From Isosphaeraceae bacterium (GTDB lineage Bacteria > Planctomycetota > Planctomycetia > Isosphaerales > Isosphaeraceae): DNA of 35,640 bases. A program made the translations under genes and the position numbers. The stretch spans positions 1 to 35,640 of the forward strand of contig JAJPJC010000046.1 of the NCBI GenBank assembly GCA_021324445.1. Reading direction: 5' to 3'. Shown piece after piece: positions 23,007 to 30,758 of the stretch (within the stretch, counting starts at the first letter, position 1; every line of letters begins with the position of its first letter). Under the pieces are notes generated by a model, which was not told the DNA's origin, did no database searches, and was given only the letters and a program-made list of their open reading frames with translations.

Positions 23007-24419
23007 GTGACTCCCAAAGAAGTCTTGGCTCTGATCCGGCACCGCGAGGTGACGACGGTCGACCTGCGCTTCATGGATTTCCCCGGGGTCTGGCAGCATT
23101 TCTCGATCCCGGCCGATGCCCTGACCGAGGAGACGTTCGAGGAGGGGCTGCATTTCGACGGGTCGAGCGTGATGGGGTGGCGCGCCATCAACGAAGCGGA
23201 CATCCTGGTCGTGCCCCAGCCGGAGACCGCCGTGATCGACCCGTTCCCGGCGCAGCACACCTTGACCATGATTTGCAACATCCATGATCCAATCACCCAC
23301 CAGGACTACACCCGCGATCCGCGCAATATCGCGCGCAAGGCCATCAGCTACATGCGGAACACCGGGCTGGCCGACGAGTGCCTCCTGGCCCCGGAGCTGG
23401 AGTTCTTCGTCTTCGACAATGTCCAGTTCGAGCAGCGGGGCCACGAGGCGTTCTACCACATCGACTCGGTGGAGGGCGCCTGGAACCGCGGCCGCGCCGA
23501 GGCGCCGAACCTGGGATACAAGGCCGGCTCGGGGCTCGGCTATTTCCCCTGCCCGCCAACCGACAGCCTGGTCGACCTCCGCTCCGAGATGGCCCTGCGG
23601 ATGGCCGAATGCGGCATCGCCACGGCCGCCCATTTCCACGAGGTGGCCACCGGCGGCCAGTGCGAGATCGACCTGATGCCGCAGCCGCTGGTGGGCAGCG
23701 CCGATCAGGTGATGCTGGCCAAGTACATCATCCGCAACGTGGCGCGGCGCGCCGGCAAGACGGCGACCTTCATGCCCAAGCCCCTGCTGGGCGACAACGG
23801 CTCGGGCATGCACACCCACCTGACACTCTGGCGCGACGGCCAGCCCCTGCTGGCCGGGCAGGGCTATGCCGGCCTGAGCGACCTGGGGATCGCCGCCATC
23901 GGCGGCTTGATTCGCCACGCCCGGGCCCTCTGCGCCTTCGCCAACCCCACGACCAACAGCTACAAGCGCCTGGTGACCGGGTTCGAAGCCCCGACCAAGA
24001 TCTCCTACAGCCGGCGCAACCGCGCGGCGATCATCCGCGTCCCGGTCAGCAGCCCCAATCCCCGCAGCCGTCGGATCGAATATCGCGGTCCCGACGCGGC
24101 GGCCAACCCCTACCTGCTCTTCTCCGCCATGCTCATGGCCATCCTGGACGGAATCCAGAACAAGATCCGACCCGGCGAGCCGCTCGACAAGGATATCTAC
24201 GACCTCCAGCCCGAAGAACTCGAGACCGTGCCCATGACCCCGCCTTCGCTGGAAGCCTCGCTGGAGGCACTGCGCGTCGACCACGAATTCCTGCTGCGGG
24301 GCGATGTCTTCACCCCCGACGTCATCGATACGTGGATCTGGTACAAACAGAGCCACGAAGTCGAGACGATCCGCGTCCGACCTCATCCTTATGAGTTCGC
24401 CCTGTATTACGACGCGTAG
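23007..24419 (+). CDS. glnA: Glutamine synthetase, type I
   Basis: This 470-residue enzyme condenses ammonia with glutamate using ATP and acts as a dodecamer in the cytoplasm. Characteristic segments are FDGSSVMGW, the metal-site Glu run APELEFFVFD, the ATP-site region GDNGSGMHTHLTLW, PTTNSYKRLVTGFEAP and NPYLLFSAMLMA. Tyr398 in LDKDIYDLQPEE sits at the adenylylation site of GSI-beta enzymes, so covalent control by GlnE is possible. The start is GTG at 23007, with AGGAGA 9 bp upstream. It is monocistronic, with a GC-rich palindrome separating it from the convergent lspA. Length and motifs are all typical. Confidence 0.97.
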   Translation: MTPKEVLALIRHREVTTVDLRFMDFPGVWQHFSIPADALTEETFEEGLHFDGSSVMGWRAINEADILVVPQPETAVIDPFPAQHTLTMICNIHDPITHQDYTRDPRNIARKAISYMRNTGLADECLLAPELEFFVFDNVQFEQRGHEAFYHIDSVEGAWNRGRAEAPNLGYKAGSGLGYFPCPPTDSLVDLRSEMALRMAECGIATAAHFHEVATGGQCEIDLMPQPLVGSADQVMLAKYIIRNVARRAGKTATFMPKPLLGDNGSGMHTHLTLWRDGQPLLAGQGYAGLSDLGIAAIGGLIRHARALCAFANPTTNSYKRLVTGFEAPTKISYSRRNRAAIIRVPVSSPNPRSRRIEYRGPDAAANPYLLFSAMLMAILDGIQNKIRPGEPLDKDIYDLQPEELETVPMTPPSLEASLEALRVDHEFLLRGDVFTPDVIDTWIWYKQSHEVETIRVRPHPYEFALYYDA

Positions 24420-24421
24420 GC

Positions 24422-24446
24422 TCGGCCCGGGGCGCACGGCCGGGCC
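24422..24446. terminator. Bidirectional hairpin between glnA and lspA
   Basis: GGCCCGG (24424-24430) pairs with CCGGGCC (24440-24446) around a 9-base loop, within the 30-bp gap between two convergent stop codons. There is no U run on either strand, so it would be an imperfect intrinsic terminator serving both genes. Confidence 0.45.
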
Positions 24447-24449
24447 CGA

Positions 24450-25007
24450 CTACTCGACTGCCGCATCGGTCTGGACGGGTTCGACGGGGCTGGGCGCCGG
24501 GTGAGTCTCGGGCCGCATGGCGTACAGGACCAGGGTCAAGGCGCCGGCCACCAGCATGTTGTCGGCGAAGTTGAAGATGGCGCAGTCGAAGCCGATCGCG
24601 TCGACGTGGAAGTGGACGAAGTCGCGGACGTGGCCGAAGACCAGCCGGTCGTAACAGTTGCCCATCGCTCCGGCCATGATCAGGCCCAAGGCCACGGTGA
24701 GCACTCGGCTCGACGCCGCGTGGAGGAAGAACAGCCAGTAGCAGATGATGATCGCGGCGACGACCGACAGACCGGCAAAGATCAGGCTGCTGCCGGGCAG
24801 CCCGGCCCCGAGTCCCCAGAGTGCGCCCGTGTTCTGACTGGTCTGCAACTCCAGGATCCTGGGGACGAGGGTGACGACGGCCGTACGGGGCGGACCAATC
24901 CGCGCGAAGACCATCGACTTGGTCACCAAATCGAAGGCCAGTCCCCCCAGAGCGATCGTGCTGAAGAGGAGAAACCGCCCAAGCCCCACTCCCCCGGGTT
25001 GCCTCAT
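24450..25007 (-). CDS. lspA: Lipoprotein signal peptidase
   Basis: This is a 185-residue inner-membrane aspartyl protease that removes lipoprotein signal peptides after diacylglyceryl transfer. The four conserved boxes are present: DLVTKSMVF (26-34), QNTGALWG (58-65), GNCYDRLVFGHVRDFVHF (catalytic Asp129) and FNFADNMLVAG (catalytic Asp149). Four membrane helices are evident. The start ATG at 25007 overlaps the stop of the zinc-finger gene by one base (TGATG), so translation is coupled. The C-terminal tail is Pro/Glu-rich and dispensable-looking. The assignment is secure. Confidence 0.96.
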   Translation of the reverse strand: MRQPGGVGLGRFLLFSTIALGGLAFDLVTKSMVFARIGPPRTAVVTLVPRILELQTSQNTGALWGLGAGLPGSSLIFAGLSVVAAIIICYWLFFLHAASSRVLTVALGLIMAGAMGNCYDRLVFGHVRDFVHFHVDAIGFDCAIFNFADNMLVAGALTLVLYAMRPETHPAPSPVEPVQTDAAVE

Positions 25008-25390
25008 CAGCCTCCCTCCAGCTTCCGTGCACAGCGAATGCAGTGCCGCGCGTAAGGAATGGCCTGGAGCCGCGGCTTCGAGATCGGCTCGCCACACTCC
25101 ACGCACTGGCCAAACCGCCCCTGCTCCATCCGATCCAGCGCCTGGTTGACCAGTTCGAGCGTCCCCTGCTCGTTCTCGATCAGCCCCAGAGTGAACTCCT
25201 GATCATAGTTGTCGGTGCCCAGGTCGGCCAGATGCAGCGGCACGTTGGACAGGTTGCCGGTGCCGCCGGTCATGTCCCGCCGCAAGGCTTCGTCGGTCAT
25301 CTGGTCCAGGTCTCCCCGGAGCCGGGACCGGAGCGTCTGGAGCACTTGGCGATACGAGACCAACTCATCATGCTTGAGACCACTCGCCAT
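25007..25390 (-). CDS. TraR/DksA-family zinc-finger protein
   Basis: This is a 127-residue protein with a helical N-terminal coiled coil (residues 8-90) and a C-terminal four-Cys zinc finger: C96, C99, C117 and C120 in CVECGEPISKPRLQAIPYAR and HCIRCA. Family members bind the RNA polymerase secondary channel and modulate initiation, some with ppGpp. The coiled coil is long enough for that, but I cannot identify the acidic tip pair with confidence. It is first in a two-gene operon with lspA, overlapping by one base; a similar zinc-finger/lspA pairing is seen in other planctomycetes and may be ancestral there (from memory, not checked). Confidence 0.92.
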   Translation of the reverse strand: MASGLKHDELVSYRQVLQTLRSRLRGDLDQMTDEALRRDMTGGTGNLSNVPLHLADLGTDNYDQEFTLGLIENEQGTLELVNQALDRMEQGRFGQCVECGEPISKPRLQAIPYARHCIRCARKLEGG

Positions 25391-25797
25391 GAGTTCTACC
25401 CTTTTTCCCTTCCTGGCGGCTCGAAGAGACCTCGGCAGGACAGGGCCTGGGAATCCTAGACCCCGACTCGGCTCGGGTCAATCCGAACGCCCGATTCCCC
25501 GCCGTCGAGGCCAATCCTGGGAAGCATCGCCTCGGGACCGTCCCCAGCAGGAACGCTTTTAGCCTACACTGAGCCCCGCGGCGAAAGCCACCCCTAACTC
25601 GCCTTTCCGCCAGTTCTTTCCGCACGCCGGCGCCTGGCCCACCCACGCGGCGGCCGGCCACGGACCCCATGGCGCCTCCCTGGGATGCGTCCCCTGGGGT
25701 GGATTCTCCCGGCGCGCTCGATCGGGTAACATATCGCCGGTCGGTCCCCACCGACCCGGAGGGATCGACCGCCTGAGGCTGGGGAGTACGGGATGTC
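25391..25797. other. Divergent intergenic region with a small hairpin
   Basis: These 407 bp lie between the zinc-finger/lspA operon and the SDR gene. The only clear structure is GGTCGGT-CCCC-ACCGACC (25739-25756), a 7-bp stem with a four-C loop, 42 bp before the SDR start; it would be in the SDR leader or overlap its promoter. No gene is recognised. Confidence 0.4.
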
Positions 25798-26832
25798 ATG
25801 AGCCGGGACTCGGCCAGGACCATTTTCCTGACGGGAGCGACGGGCCTGGTGGGCAGCCATGCCGCCGAGGAGGCCCTCCGGCGGGGCCACCGCGTCCGGG
25901 CCCTGGTCCGCCCGACCAGCGACACCCGCTGGCTGGATCAGTGGCCGATCGAGCGGATCGTCGGCGACCTGGAAGACGCCCAGGCCCTCCGGGCCGGGGT
26001 CCAGGGCGCCGACTGGGTCTTCAACTGCGCCGCCAAGGTCGGCGATTGGGGGACGCTGGCAGAGTTCCGCCGGCTCAACGTCGCAGCGCTGCGCCTCCTG
26101 CTGGAGGCGGCCTGTGAGGCCCGGGTCGAGCGCTTCGTCCACGTCAGCTCGCTAGGCGTCTACGAAGGTCGCGACCACCACGGCACCGACGAGACGGTGC
26201 CTCCGGCTGGGAACTCCCTGGACGCCTACACCCGGTCCAAGACCGAGGCCGAGGCCCTGGTCCTGGATTACCACCGCCGGCTCCGGCTCCCGGCCGCGAT
26301 TCTCCGGCCCGGCTTCCTCTATGGGGAGCGTGATCGCACCGTCCTGCCCAAGCTCCTGTTGAACCTCCGCCGGGGCACGTTCGTCTACTTTGGCACGGGC
26401 GACCAGGTCCTCAACTGCCTCTACGTCAAGAACCTGGTGGAGGCGATCTTCCTGGCCGCCGAGAACCCGGCCGCCATCGGCGAGGTCTTCAACCTGACCG
26501 ATGGCGAGCGGATCACCAAGATGCACTTCGTCGGCCGGGTGGCGGAATTGGCCGGCCTCGAGCCCCCGACCCGGCACATCCCCCTGGGACTCGCCCGGTT
26601 CCTTGCCCATCTCGTGGAAGGCGTCGCCAGGCTCCGCGGCGCCCGGAATCCGCCCTTGATCAACAAGGCGCGTTACAAGTTCCTCGGCTTGAACCTGGAT
26701 TATTCCATCGAGAAGGCGCGCCGCGTGCTCGGGTATCAACCTCCCTACACGTTCGAGCACGGAATCGAGCGCGCCATGGCCGAACATCGCCCGAGGGGCT
26801 CCCGGGAGCCCGCCGTGGCCGCGAATCCCTGA
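25798..26832 (+). CDS. NAD-dependent epimerase/dehydratase (extended SDR)
   Basis: This is a 344-residue extended short-chain dehydrogenase with an N-terminal Rossmann fold: TGATGLVG (12-19, dinucleotide binding), an acidic GDLED segment, NCAAKVGDWG, the catalytic Ser pair (117-118), Tyr144 and Lys148 in YTRSK, and LRPGFLYG. Basic residues after the second strand (RALVRPT) suggest NADP is possible. The C-terminal part resembles 3-beta-hydroxysteroid dehydrogenase/isomerase-like or dihydroflavonol-reductase-like members; the substrate is unknown. It is followed 58 bp later by the DJ-1/PfpI gene on the same strand, so the two may share a transcript. Confidence 0.92.
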   Translation: MSRDSARTIFLTGATGLVGSHAAEEALRRGHRVRALVRPTSDTRWLDQWPIERIVGDLEDAQALRAGVQGADWVFNCAAKVGDWGTLAEFRRLNVAALRLLLEAACEARVERFVHVSSLGVYEGRDHHGTDETVPPAGNSLDAYTRSKTEAEALVLDYHRRLRLPAAILRPGFLYGERDRTVLPKLLLNLRRGTFVYFGTGDQVLNCLYVKNLVEAIFLAAENPAAIGEVFNLTDGERITKMHFVGRVAELAGLEPPTRHIPLGLARFLAHLVEGVARLRGARNPPLINKARYKFLGLNLDYSIEKARRVLGYQPPYTFEHGIERAMAEHRPRGSREPAVAANP

Positions 26833-26890
26833 CTGGGGCTTACCGAGGGAAATCGATTGATTCACCCAGACCGGATTGGGAGACCCATCC

Positions 26891-27427
26891 ATGAGCAGCG
26901 TGCAGGGCAAACGTGTGGCCGTCCTCGTCGAGAAGTTCTACGAGGACCTGGAGTTATGGTATCCGGTCCTCCGACTGCGGGAGGCCGGCTGCACCGTCAC
27001 GGTCGTCGGCCCCAAGGCCGGTGAGACCTATACCTCCAAGCATGGCTATCCCGCCAAGGCGGCGGCCGCCGCCAGCGAGGTCAAGGCGTCGGACTTCGAC
27101 GCGATCGTCATCCCGGGCGGCTACTCGCCCGACCACATGCGGCGACACCCGCCGATGGTCGATCTGGTCACCCAGGCGGCGCGGCAGGGGAAGGTCCTGG
27201 CGGCGATCTGCCACGGGCCATGGATGCTCTGCTCGGCCAAATGCCTCAAGGGGCGCAAGGTCACCGGCTTCTTCGCCATCCGCGACGACGTCGAGAACGC
27301 CGGCGGAGTCTGGCAGGACGCGGCCTGCGTCCGCGATGGCAACCTTATTACCAGCCGGACCCCGGACGACCTGCCCGCGTTCCTTCAGGGGATTCTCGCC
27401 GCCCTGGAAGGAGCCGCCACGAAATGA
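26891..27427 (+). CDS. DJ-1/PfpI family protein
   Basis: This is a 178-residue class I glutamine amidotransferase-like protein. ATG at 26891 (MSSVQGKRVAVLVEKFYEDL) is preferred over an in-frame start 15 bp upstream. The nucleophile elbow AAICHGPWML gives Cys107 next to His108, with the acidic partner in EKFYEDLE. VIPGGYSPDHMRR is typical of the PfpI branch, whose members include intracellular proteases and protein or DNA deglycases and holdases. A stress or glycation-repair role is likely from family knowledge. It is convergent with xylA, with only 19 bp between stops. Confidence 0.93.
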   Translation: MSSVQGKRVAVLVEKFYEDLELWYPVLRLREAGCTVTVVGPKAGETYTSKHGYPAKAAAAASEVKASDFDAIVIPGGYSPDHMRRHPPMVDLVTQAARQGKVLAAICHGPWMLCSAKCLKGRKVTGFFAIRDDVENAGGVWQDAACVRDGNLITSRTPDDLPAFLQGILAALEGAATK

Positions 27428-27446
27428 CCCCGGAGCAGGAGCAGCC

Positions 27447-28760
27447 TCACAGAAACTCGTTGACCAGGTTCTCGAGCATCTCCTGGCGGCCGCTGGCGTT
27501 CTTGGCGGCATCACCCTTGGGGAGGATATAGGACTCCAGATCGTTGAAGCCGGCCTGGCCGGCTTCGACGCGCCGGCCGAGTTCACAGTCCCAGCTTCGA
27601 TAGCGTTCCTTGACGAAGGCGGCGAGCCGGCCGTCGGCGAGGATGGCCCGCGCCGTCTTCAGGCCGCGGGCGAAGGCATCCATGCCACCGATGTGGGCGT
27701 AAAACAGATCGATCGGCTCGAAGCTCTCGCGGCGCACCTTGGCGTCGAAGTTGACGCCGCCGGTGGTGAAGCCCCCCATCTTGAGGATGCACAGCATGCA
27801 CTGGGTCGTCAGGTAGACGCTCGTCGGGAACTGGTCGGTATCCCAGCCCAGGAGGGGATCACCGGTATTGGCGTCGATCGAGCCCAGCGCTCCGGCACCG
27901 ATGGCGACCTCCAGCTCATGCATCATTTCATGTCCGGCCAGCGTCGCGTGGTTGGTCTCGAGATTCAGCTTGAAGTGGGGGAGCAGGTCATAGGTCCTGA
28001 GGAAGTTCAGGCAGGCGGAGGCGTCGAAGTCGTACTGGTGCTTGGTGGGTTCCTTGGGCTTGGGCTCGATGTAGAACGTGCCGGCGAAGCCGATCTGTTT
28101 CTTGTACGCGACGGCCATGTGGAGGAACCGGGCCAGGTGATCGAGCTCCCGCTTCATGTCGGTGTTGAGCAGGGTGGAATAGCCTTCACGCCCTCCCCAG
28201 AACGTGTAGCCGGCGCCACCGAGTTCGTGGGTGATCTCCATCGCCTTCTTGACCTGAGCGGCGGCGAAGGCAAACACATCGAAATTCGGGCTGGTCGCCG
28301 CGCCGTGCATGTACCGCGGGTTGGAGAAGAGGTTGGCGGTCCCCCAGAGCAGCTTGACGCCGGTCCGGGCCTGCTCGTCCTTGAGCACCTTGACGACCTC
28401 ATCGAGATGGGCGTGGCTTTCCTTGAGCGTCCAGCCTTCCGGGGCGATATCGCGATCGTGGAAGGCGTAGAACGGCACGCCGAGCTTTTCGAAGAACTCG
28501 AAGGCGACCTTCGCCTTGCGCTGGGCGTTGGCGACCGAGTGGCTGCCGTCGTCCCAGGGCCGCAGCGCCGTCCCGACGCCGAACGGGTCAGCGAGGGGAT
28601 TGCTGAATGTATGCCAGTACACGACCGAGAACCGCAGGTGCTCCTTCATCGACTTCCCGTCGAGGACCTCGGCGGGATTATAGTGTTTGAACTCCAAGGG
28701 GTTCCGCGATTTGGGACCCCCGAAGGAGATCTTGGGCACCCCGGGGAAGAACTCGCTCAT
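27447..28760 (-). CDS. xylA: Xylose isomerase
   Basis: This is a 437-residue class II (long) xylose isomerase converting D-xylose to D-xylulose, and often glucose to fructose, with two divalent metals. The active-site His101 and Asp104 lie in [10 protein letters not shown]. Also present are [20 protein letters not shown], the metal-site [13 protein letters not shown], the conserved [10 protein letters not shown] and SIDANTGD, and a standard C-terminus ([15 protein letters not shown]). The length matches the family exactly. No xylulokinase or xylose transporter is nearby, so the gene is isolated from a typical xyl operon. It ends facing the DJ-1 gene. Confidence 0.98.
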   Translation of the reverse strand: MSEFFPGVPKISFGGPKSRNPLEFKHYNPAEVLDGKSMKEHLRFSVVYWHTFSNPLADPFGVGTALRPWDDGSHSVANAQRKAKVAFEFFEKLGVPFYAFHDRDIAPEGWTLKESHAHLDEVVKVLKDEQARTGVKLLWGTANLFSNPRYMHGAATSPNFDVFAFAAAQVKKAMEITHELGGAGYTFWGGREGYSTLLNTDMKRELDHLARFLHMAVAYKKQIGFAGTFYIEPKPKEPTKHQYDFDASACLNFLRTYDLLPHFKLNLETNHATLAGHEMMHELEVAIGAGALGSIDANTGDPLLGWDTDQFPTSVYLTTQCMLCILKMGGFTTGGVNFDAKVRRESFEPIDLFYAHIGGMDAFARGLKTARAILADGRLAAFVKERYRSWDCELGRRVEAGQAGFNDLESYILPKGDAAKNASGRQEMLENLVNEFL

Positions 28761-28899
28761 CGTGTGAGGCTCACTCTCTCGGTGCGCGCACCGGCCAACC
28801 GCTCCAGACCACCCTGCCCTAATGTAAGAGGGCGCCGAGCGTGGAACAACCCCTGAGCGGTTGCTCTCGGGACGGATCCTCCGCGCGGCCTCCCCACTC

Positions 28900-28928
28900 T
28901 TGCCGCCGCCGGGGACAACGGCTATCCT
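28900..28928 (+). promoter_or_regulatory. Candidate sigma-70 promoter for tRNA-Val
   Basis: TTGCCG (28900-28905) and TATCCT (28923-28928) are spaced by exactly 17 bp, 43 bp before the mature tRNA. The -35 matches four of six consensus bases and the -10 four of six. The position suits a short tRNA 5' leader. Confidence 0.45.
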
Positions 28929-28971
28929 CGAAGGATCGTTACCGGCTGGAATCCCAATCCGCCGGCGCGCC

Positions 28972-29044
28972 GGGCGGCTAACTCAGCGGTTAGAGTGCCA
29001 TCCTCACACGGTGGAAGTCGCAGGTTCGAATCCTGCGCCGCCCA
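28972..29044 (+). tRNA. tRNA-Val (anticodon CAC)
   Basis: A full cloverleaf is visible over 73 nt. The acceptor GGGCGGC pairs with GCCGCCC (29037-29043), with discriminator A29044; the D-arm is ACTC...GAGT; the anticodon stem is CCATC/GGTGG with loop CTCACAC (anticodon CAC, reading GUG); and the T-arm is GCAGG-TTCGAAT-CCTGC. CCA is not encoded. It lies at the left border of an accessory region, as many integration-site tRNAs do, but no second copy of its 3' end was found downstream. Confidence 0.96.
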
Positions 29045-29086
29045 TTCCTAAAGTCCCCATAGACAAGAAGATGCGTCAAGCCCCTT

Positions 29087-29121
29087 TTGTACCACTTGGG
29101 CTTGTACCACTCGTTGTACCA
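29087..29121 (+). repeat. Three TTGTACCA direct repeats beside tRNA-Val
   Basis: Copies start at 29087, 29102 and 29114 (spacings 15 and 12 bp), the first two extended to TTGTACCAC. Direct repeats beside a tRNA 3' end can be arm-type recombinase sites or the remains of an integrase module; no integrase gene is present here. Confidence 0.45.
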
Positions 29122-29327
29122 GAATGGGCGGCTCGGACCTGCCGGAACCGCCGCCGGTTCTCGAAGGCCGAGCCGATTGTCGTTTACGGCCCCGGGGTCT
29201 TGACCTTCCCAGGACCCGGACCCGGCCCGGCGAGCTGCGGCGGCGGGACTCCTGTTGTGGGACGGCGATTGTCCCCGTGCGGCCCGATCGTCGGAAGGCG
29301 AACAACAAGAAATGCGACCATGTTGTG

Positions 29328-29353
29328 AGTTCCCCCAGGGGGTGGGGGGAACT
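29328..29353. other. G/C-rich perfect hairpin
   Basis: AGTTCCCCC (29328-29336) pairs with GGGGGAACT (29345-29353) around AGGGGGTG. The right side contains G6, and a G5 run lies in the loop, so alternative pairings are possible. There is no U tract; function is unknown. Confidence 0.5.
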
Positions 29354-29499
29354 GCCATGTCGAGGCGGTCCTCGAATTCTTCGGATTCCAGAAGTTGAAC
29401 GTCGCCATCGTTCGGTCGGCCTGCTCCTGACATCCTCCTCTGCGGTGTCACCAACGCCCTGGATACCGATGCTGATCCGGGGGACGCCAGGAGCCGACC

Positions 29500-29712
29500 A
29501 TGCAGATCCGCATCTACCATGACGGGCGGTCGTACTTAATCGAGGTCCCCGCCGGCACACGTGTCGTCCGCACCAGCGGGGAGGACTGCCTGGTCTACTC
29601 GCACGACAACCGCATCGGGTACCTGCTCACGCCGTTCGCCGTCCACCATGCTCGGGCGGGCACGAAGGGCTTGAAGCTCATCGACGAGGTGGCGATCGGC
29701 ATCCTACCGTGA
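29500..29712 (+). CDS. Small unknown protein (70 aa)
   Basis: ATG at 29500 is preceded by AGGAG 6 bp upstream. The product (MQIRIYHDGRSYLIEVPAGT...) is predicted mostly beta-strand, with a single Cys, no signal peptide and no membrane helix. I do not recognise the family. Good composition, a clear ribosome site and a stop followed by a GC-rich palindrome-like stretch (GAGGGAGCCGAGGGGGCTG, from 29711) support it being real. It lies at the left of the accessory region between the tRNA and a convergent unknown gene. Confidence 0.65.
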   Translation: MQIRIYHDGRSYLIEVPAGTRVVRTSGEDCLVYSHDNRIGYLLTPFAVHHARAGTKGLKLIDEVAIGILP

Positions 29713-29755
29713 GGGAGCCGAGGGGGCTGTGTGCAGCCCCCTCTCGTGTGGTCCG

Positions 29756-30211
29756 TCAGTCGTCGATCCAGTCGTCCAAGGTCAACCCCGTCTGCTCCAA
29801 GGCGGCTGCGAGGGCGGCGGGGTCGTCCCCGGCGTCGGTCCTCCAGTTGACCCAGGAGTTCTGCGGATCACCCCGATCCGTGGCACTAGCATGGCCCTGG
29901 CCATCGAGCTGCTGACGCCGGAAGCCGGCCCGGTAGTCGAACACGTCGGGCGTCCTGGCCCGGCCAGCGATCTTGCGGTCATACCGGACCCAGAGGATCG
30001 CAAAGTGCATGTTGGGTCCGAGGAGGGCAACGGGGTCTTTGCCCTTCTCCACGTTGCAGATCCAGGTCGAGTAGACCATCGCAACGTACTCCGCCAGGGC
30101 GTCCTCTCGTCTGTGCTCGGGCCAGCGGCGGAAGGCTCGCCTCCCCACTTTCAGGACCCGCTCGTAGGCCACCGTCTCGAACCTCTCCTGCTCCGAACGA
30201 AACTCGCTCAT
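29756..30211 (-). CDS. Unknown protein, resembling planctomycete sigma-like/mobile-element proteins
   Basis: This is a 151-residue soluble protein. The N-terminal half is helical and basic: ERVLKVGRRAFRRWPEHRRE followed by DALAEYVAMVYSTW, then HFAILWVRYDRKIAGRARTPDVFD. The pattern of arginine-rich helix, EDALAE helix and GR-x-A-G segment recalls a family of short sigma-70-region-2-like proteins carried on planctomycete mobile regions; this resemblance is from memory and weak. The C-terminus is acidic and short of structure. ATG at 30211 is 20 bp from a 6-bp inverted repeat (GATGTT...AACATC) that could be an operator. Confidence 0.6.
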   Translation of the reverse strand: MSEFRSEQERFETVAYERVLKVGRRAFRRWPEHRREDALAEYVAMVYSTWICNVEKGKDPVALLGPNMHFAILWVRYDRKIAGRARTPDVFDYRAGFRRQQLDGQGHASATDRGDPQNSWVNWRTDAGDDPAALAAALEQTGLTLDDWIDD

Positions 30212-30231
30212 GATTCGACTCCACCAGGAAG

Positions 30232-30249
30232 GATGTTGTTGCTAACATC
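30232..30249. promoter_or_regulatory. Small inverted repeat, possible operator
   Basis: GATGTT (30232-30237) and AACATC (30244-30249) are perfectly complementary around 6 bases, just upstream of the minus-strand start at 30211. The wider gap 30212-30518 has no gene that I can support. Confidence 0.3.
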
Positions 30250-30518
30250 ACTCCCGGCGGTGTCGCATCCTATCACCACGTCATCCATGTCCGCTGGCAG
30301 GTCATCGTCTCCTCGCCCTGGCATCAGGCGGGCTAAGTCGGTCCCGGAACCACCCTTCGTGCTAAGCTCTTTGCGGAGGTTCTGGTCCGTTGATCCGGGA
30401 GTCGGTGGCCGGTAAGCTGGGCGCAGCAAGCACGCACATGGTGATGCAGCCCATCCTGGGGGCTGATTTCAGTATACGCCGTGCATGTTCCCGGGTGGGT
30501 GGGAGATCAAGAGGCAAT

Positions 30519-30704
30519 ATGGCGAACATCGACAGTGAGAGCGAGAAGCGGTGCTGGGAGTTGGTGGATCAACTGTGGAGGAACTCGAAGCTGAAGTCGT
30601 CGAAGGTCTCGGTGCCCGTCCTGGGACTAATCGACCTCCGCTACGCCGACCATGAGTTCCCCGTGACCGAGAAGGAGTTGGTGGGGCACCGGTTCCGTCC
30701 GTGA
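30519..30704 (+). pseudogene. Truncated N-terminus of type I methylase HsdM
   Basis: From ATG at 30519 (with AAGAGGC upstream) the protein begins [20 protein letters not shown], then [19 protein letters not shown]. This is the start of type I DNA methyltransferase M subunits (typically LW..A..L......S.Y...VLGLIFLRY.S..F). It stops after 61 residues, so the whole SAM-binding domain (NPPY etc.) is missing, and no hsdR or hsdS is present. It is a relic of a restriction-modification system that probably once occupied this site. The helicase gene begins 54 bp later. Confidence 0.7.
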
Positions 30705-30758
30705 CATAATGCGTTGTGCTGGACGAGTTTTCCGACAGACCGAATTCAGAGGCTGCCC

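Larger units (their letters stand above)
29045..29499. other. Gene-poor stretch after tRNA-Val
   Basis: There is no convincing gene in these 455 bp. They contain a triplet of TTGTACCA boxes (29087-29121) and a G/C hairpin (29328-29353). The minus-strand reading frame crossing the tRNA (starting RRRIRTCD) is the familiar artefact of translating a tRNA. The last 20 bp hold the leader and ribosome site AGGAG of the following small gene. Confidence 0.5.

Noticed and set aside
22215..24437. 740-codon minus-strand open frame
   Set aside because: It is antisense to glutamine synthetase, which is complete and conserved.
28990..29520. 176-codon minus-strand frame ending in RRRIRTCDFHRVRMAL
   Set aside because: Its end is a translation of tRNA-Val, a well-known annotation artefact.
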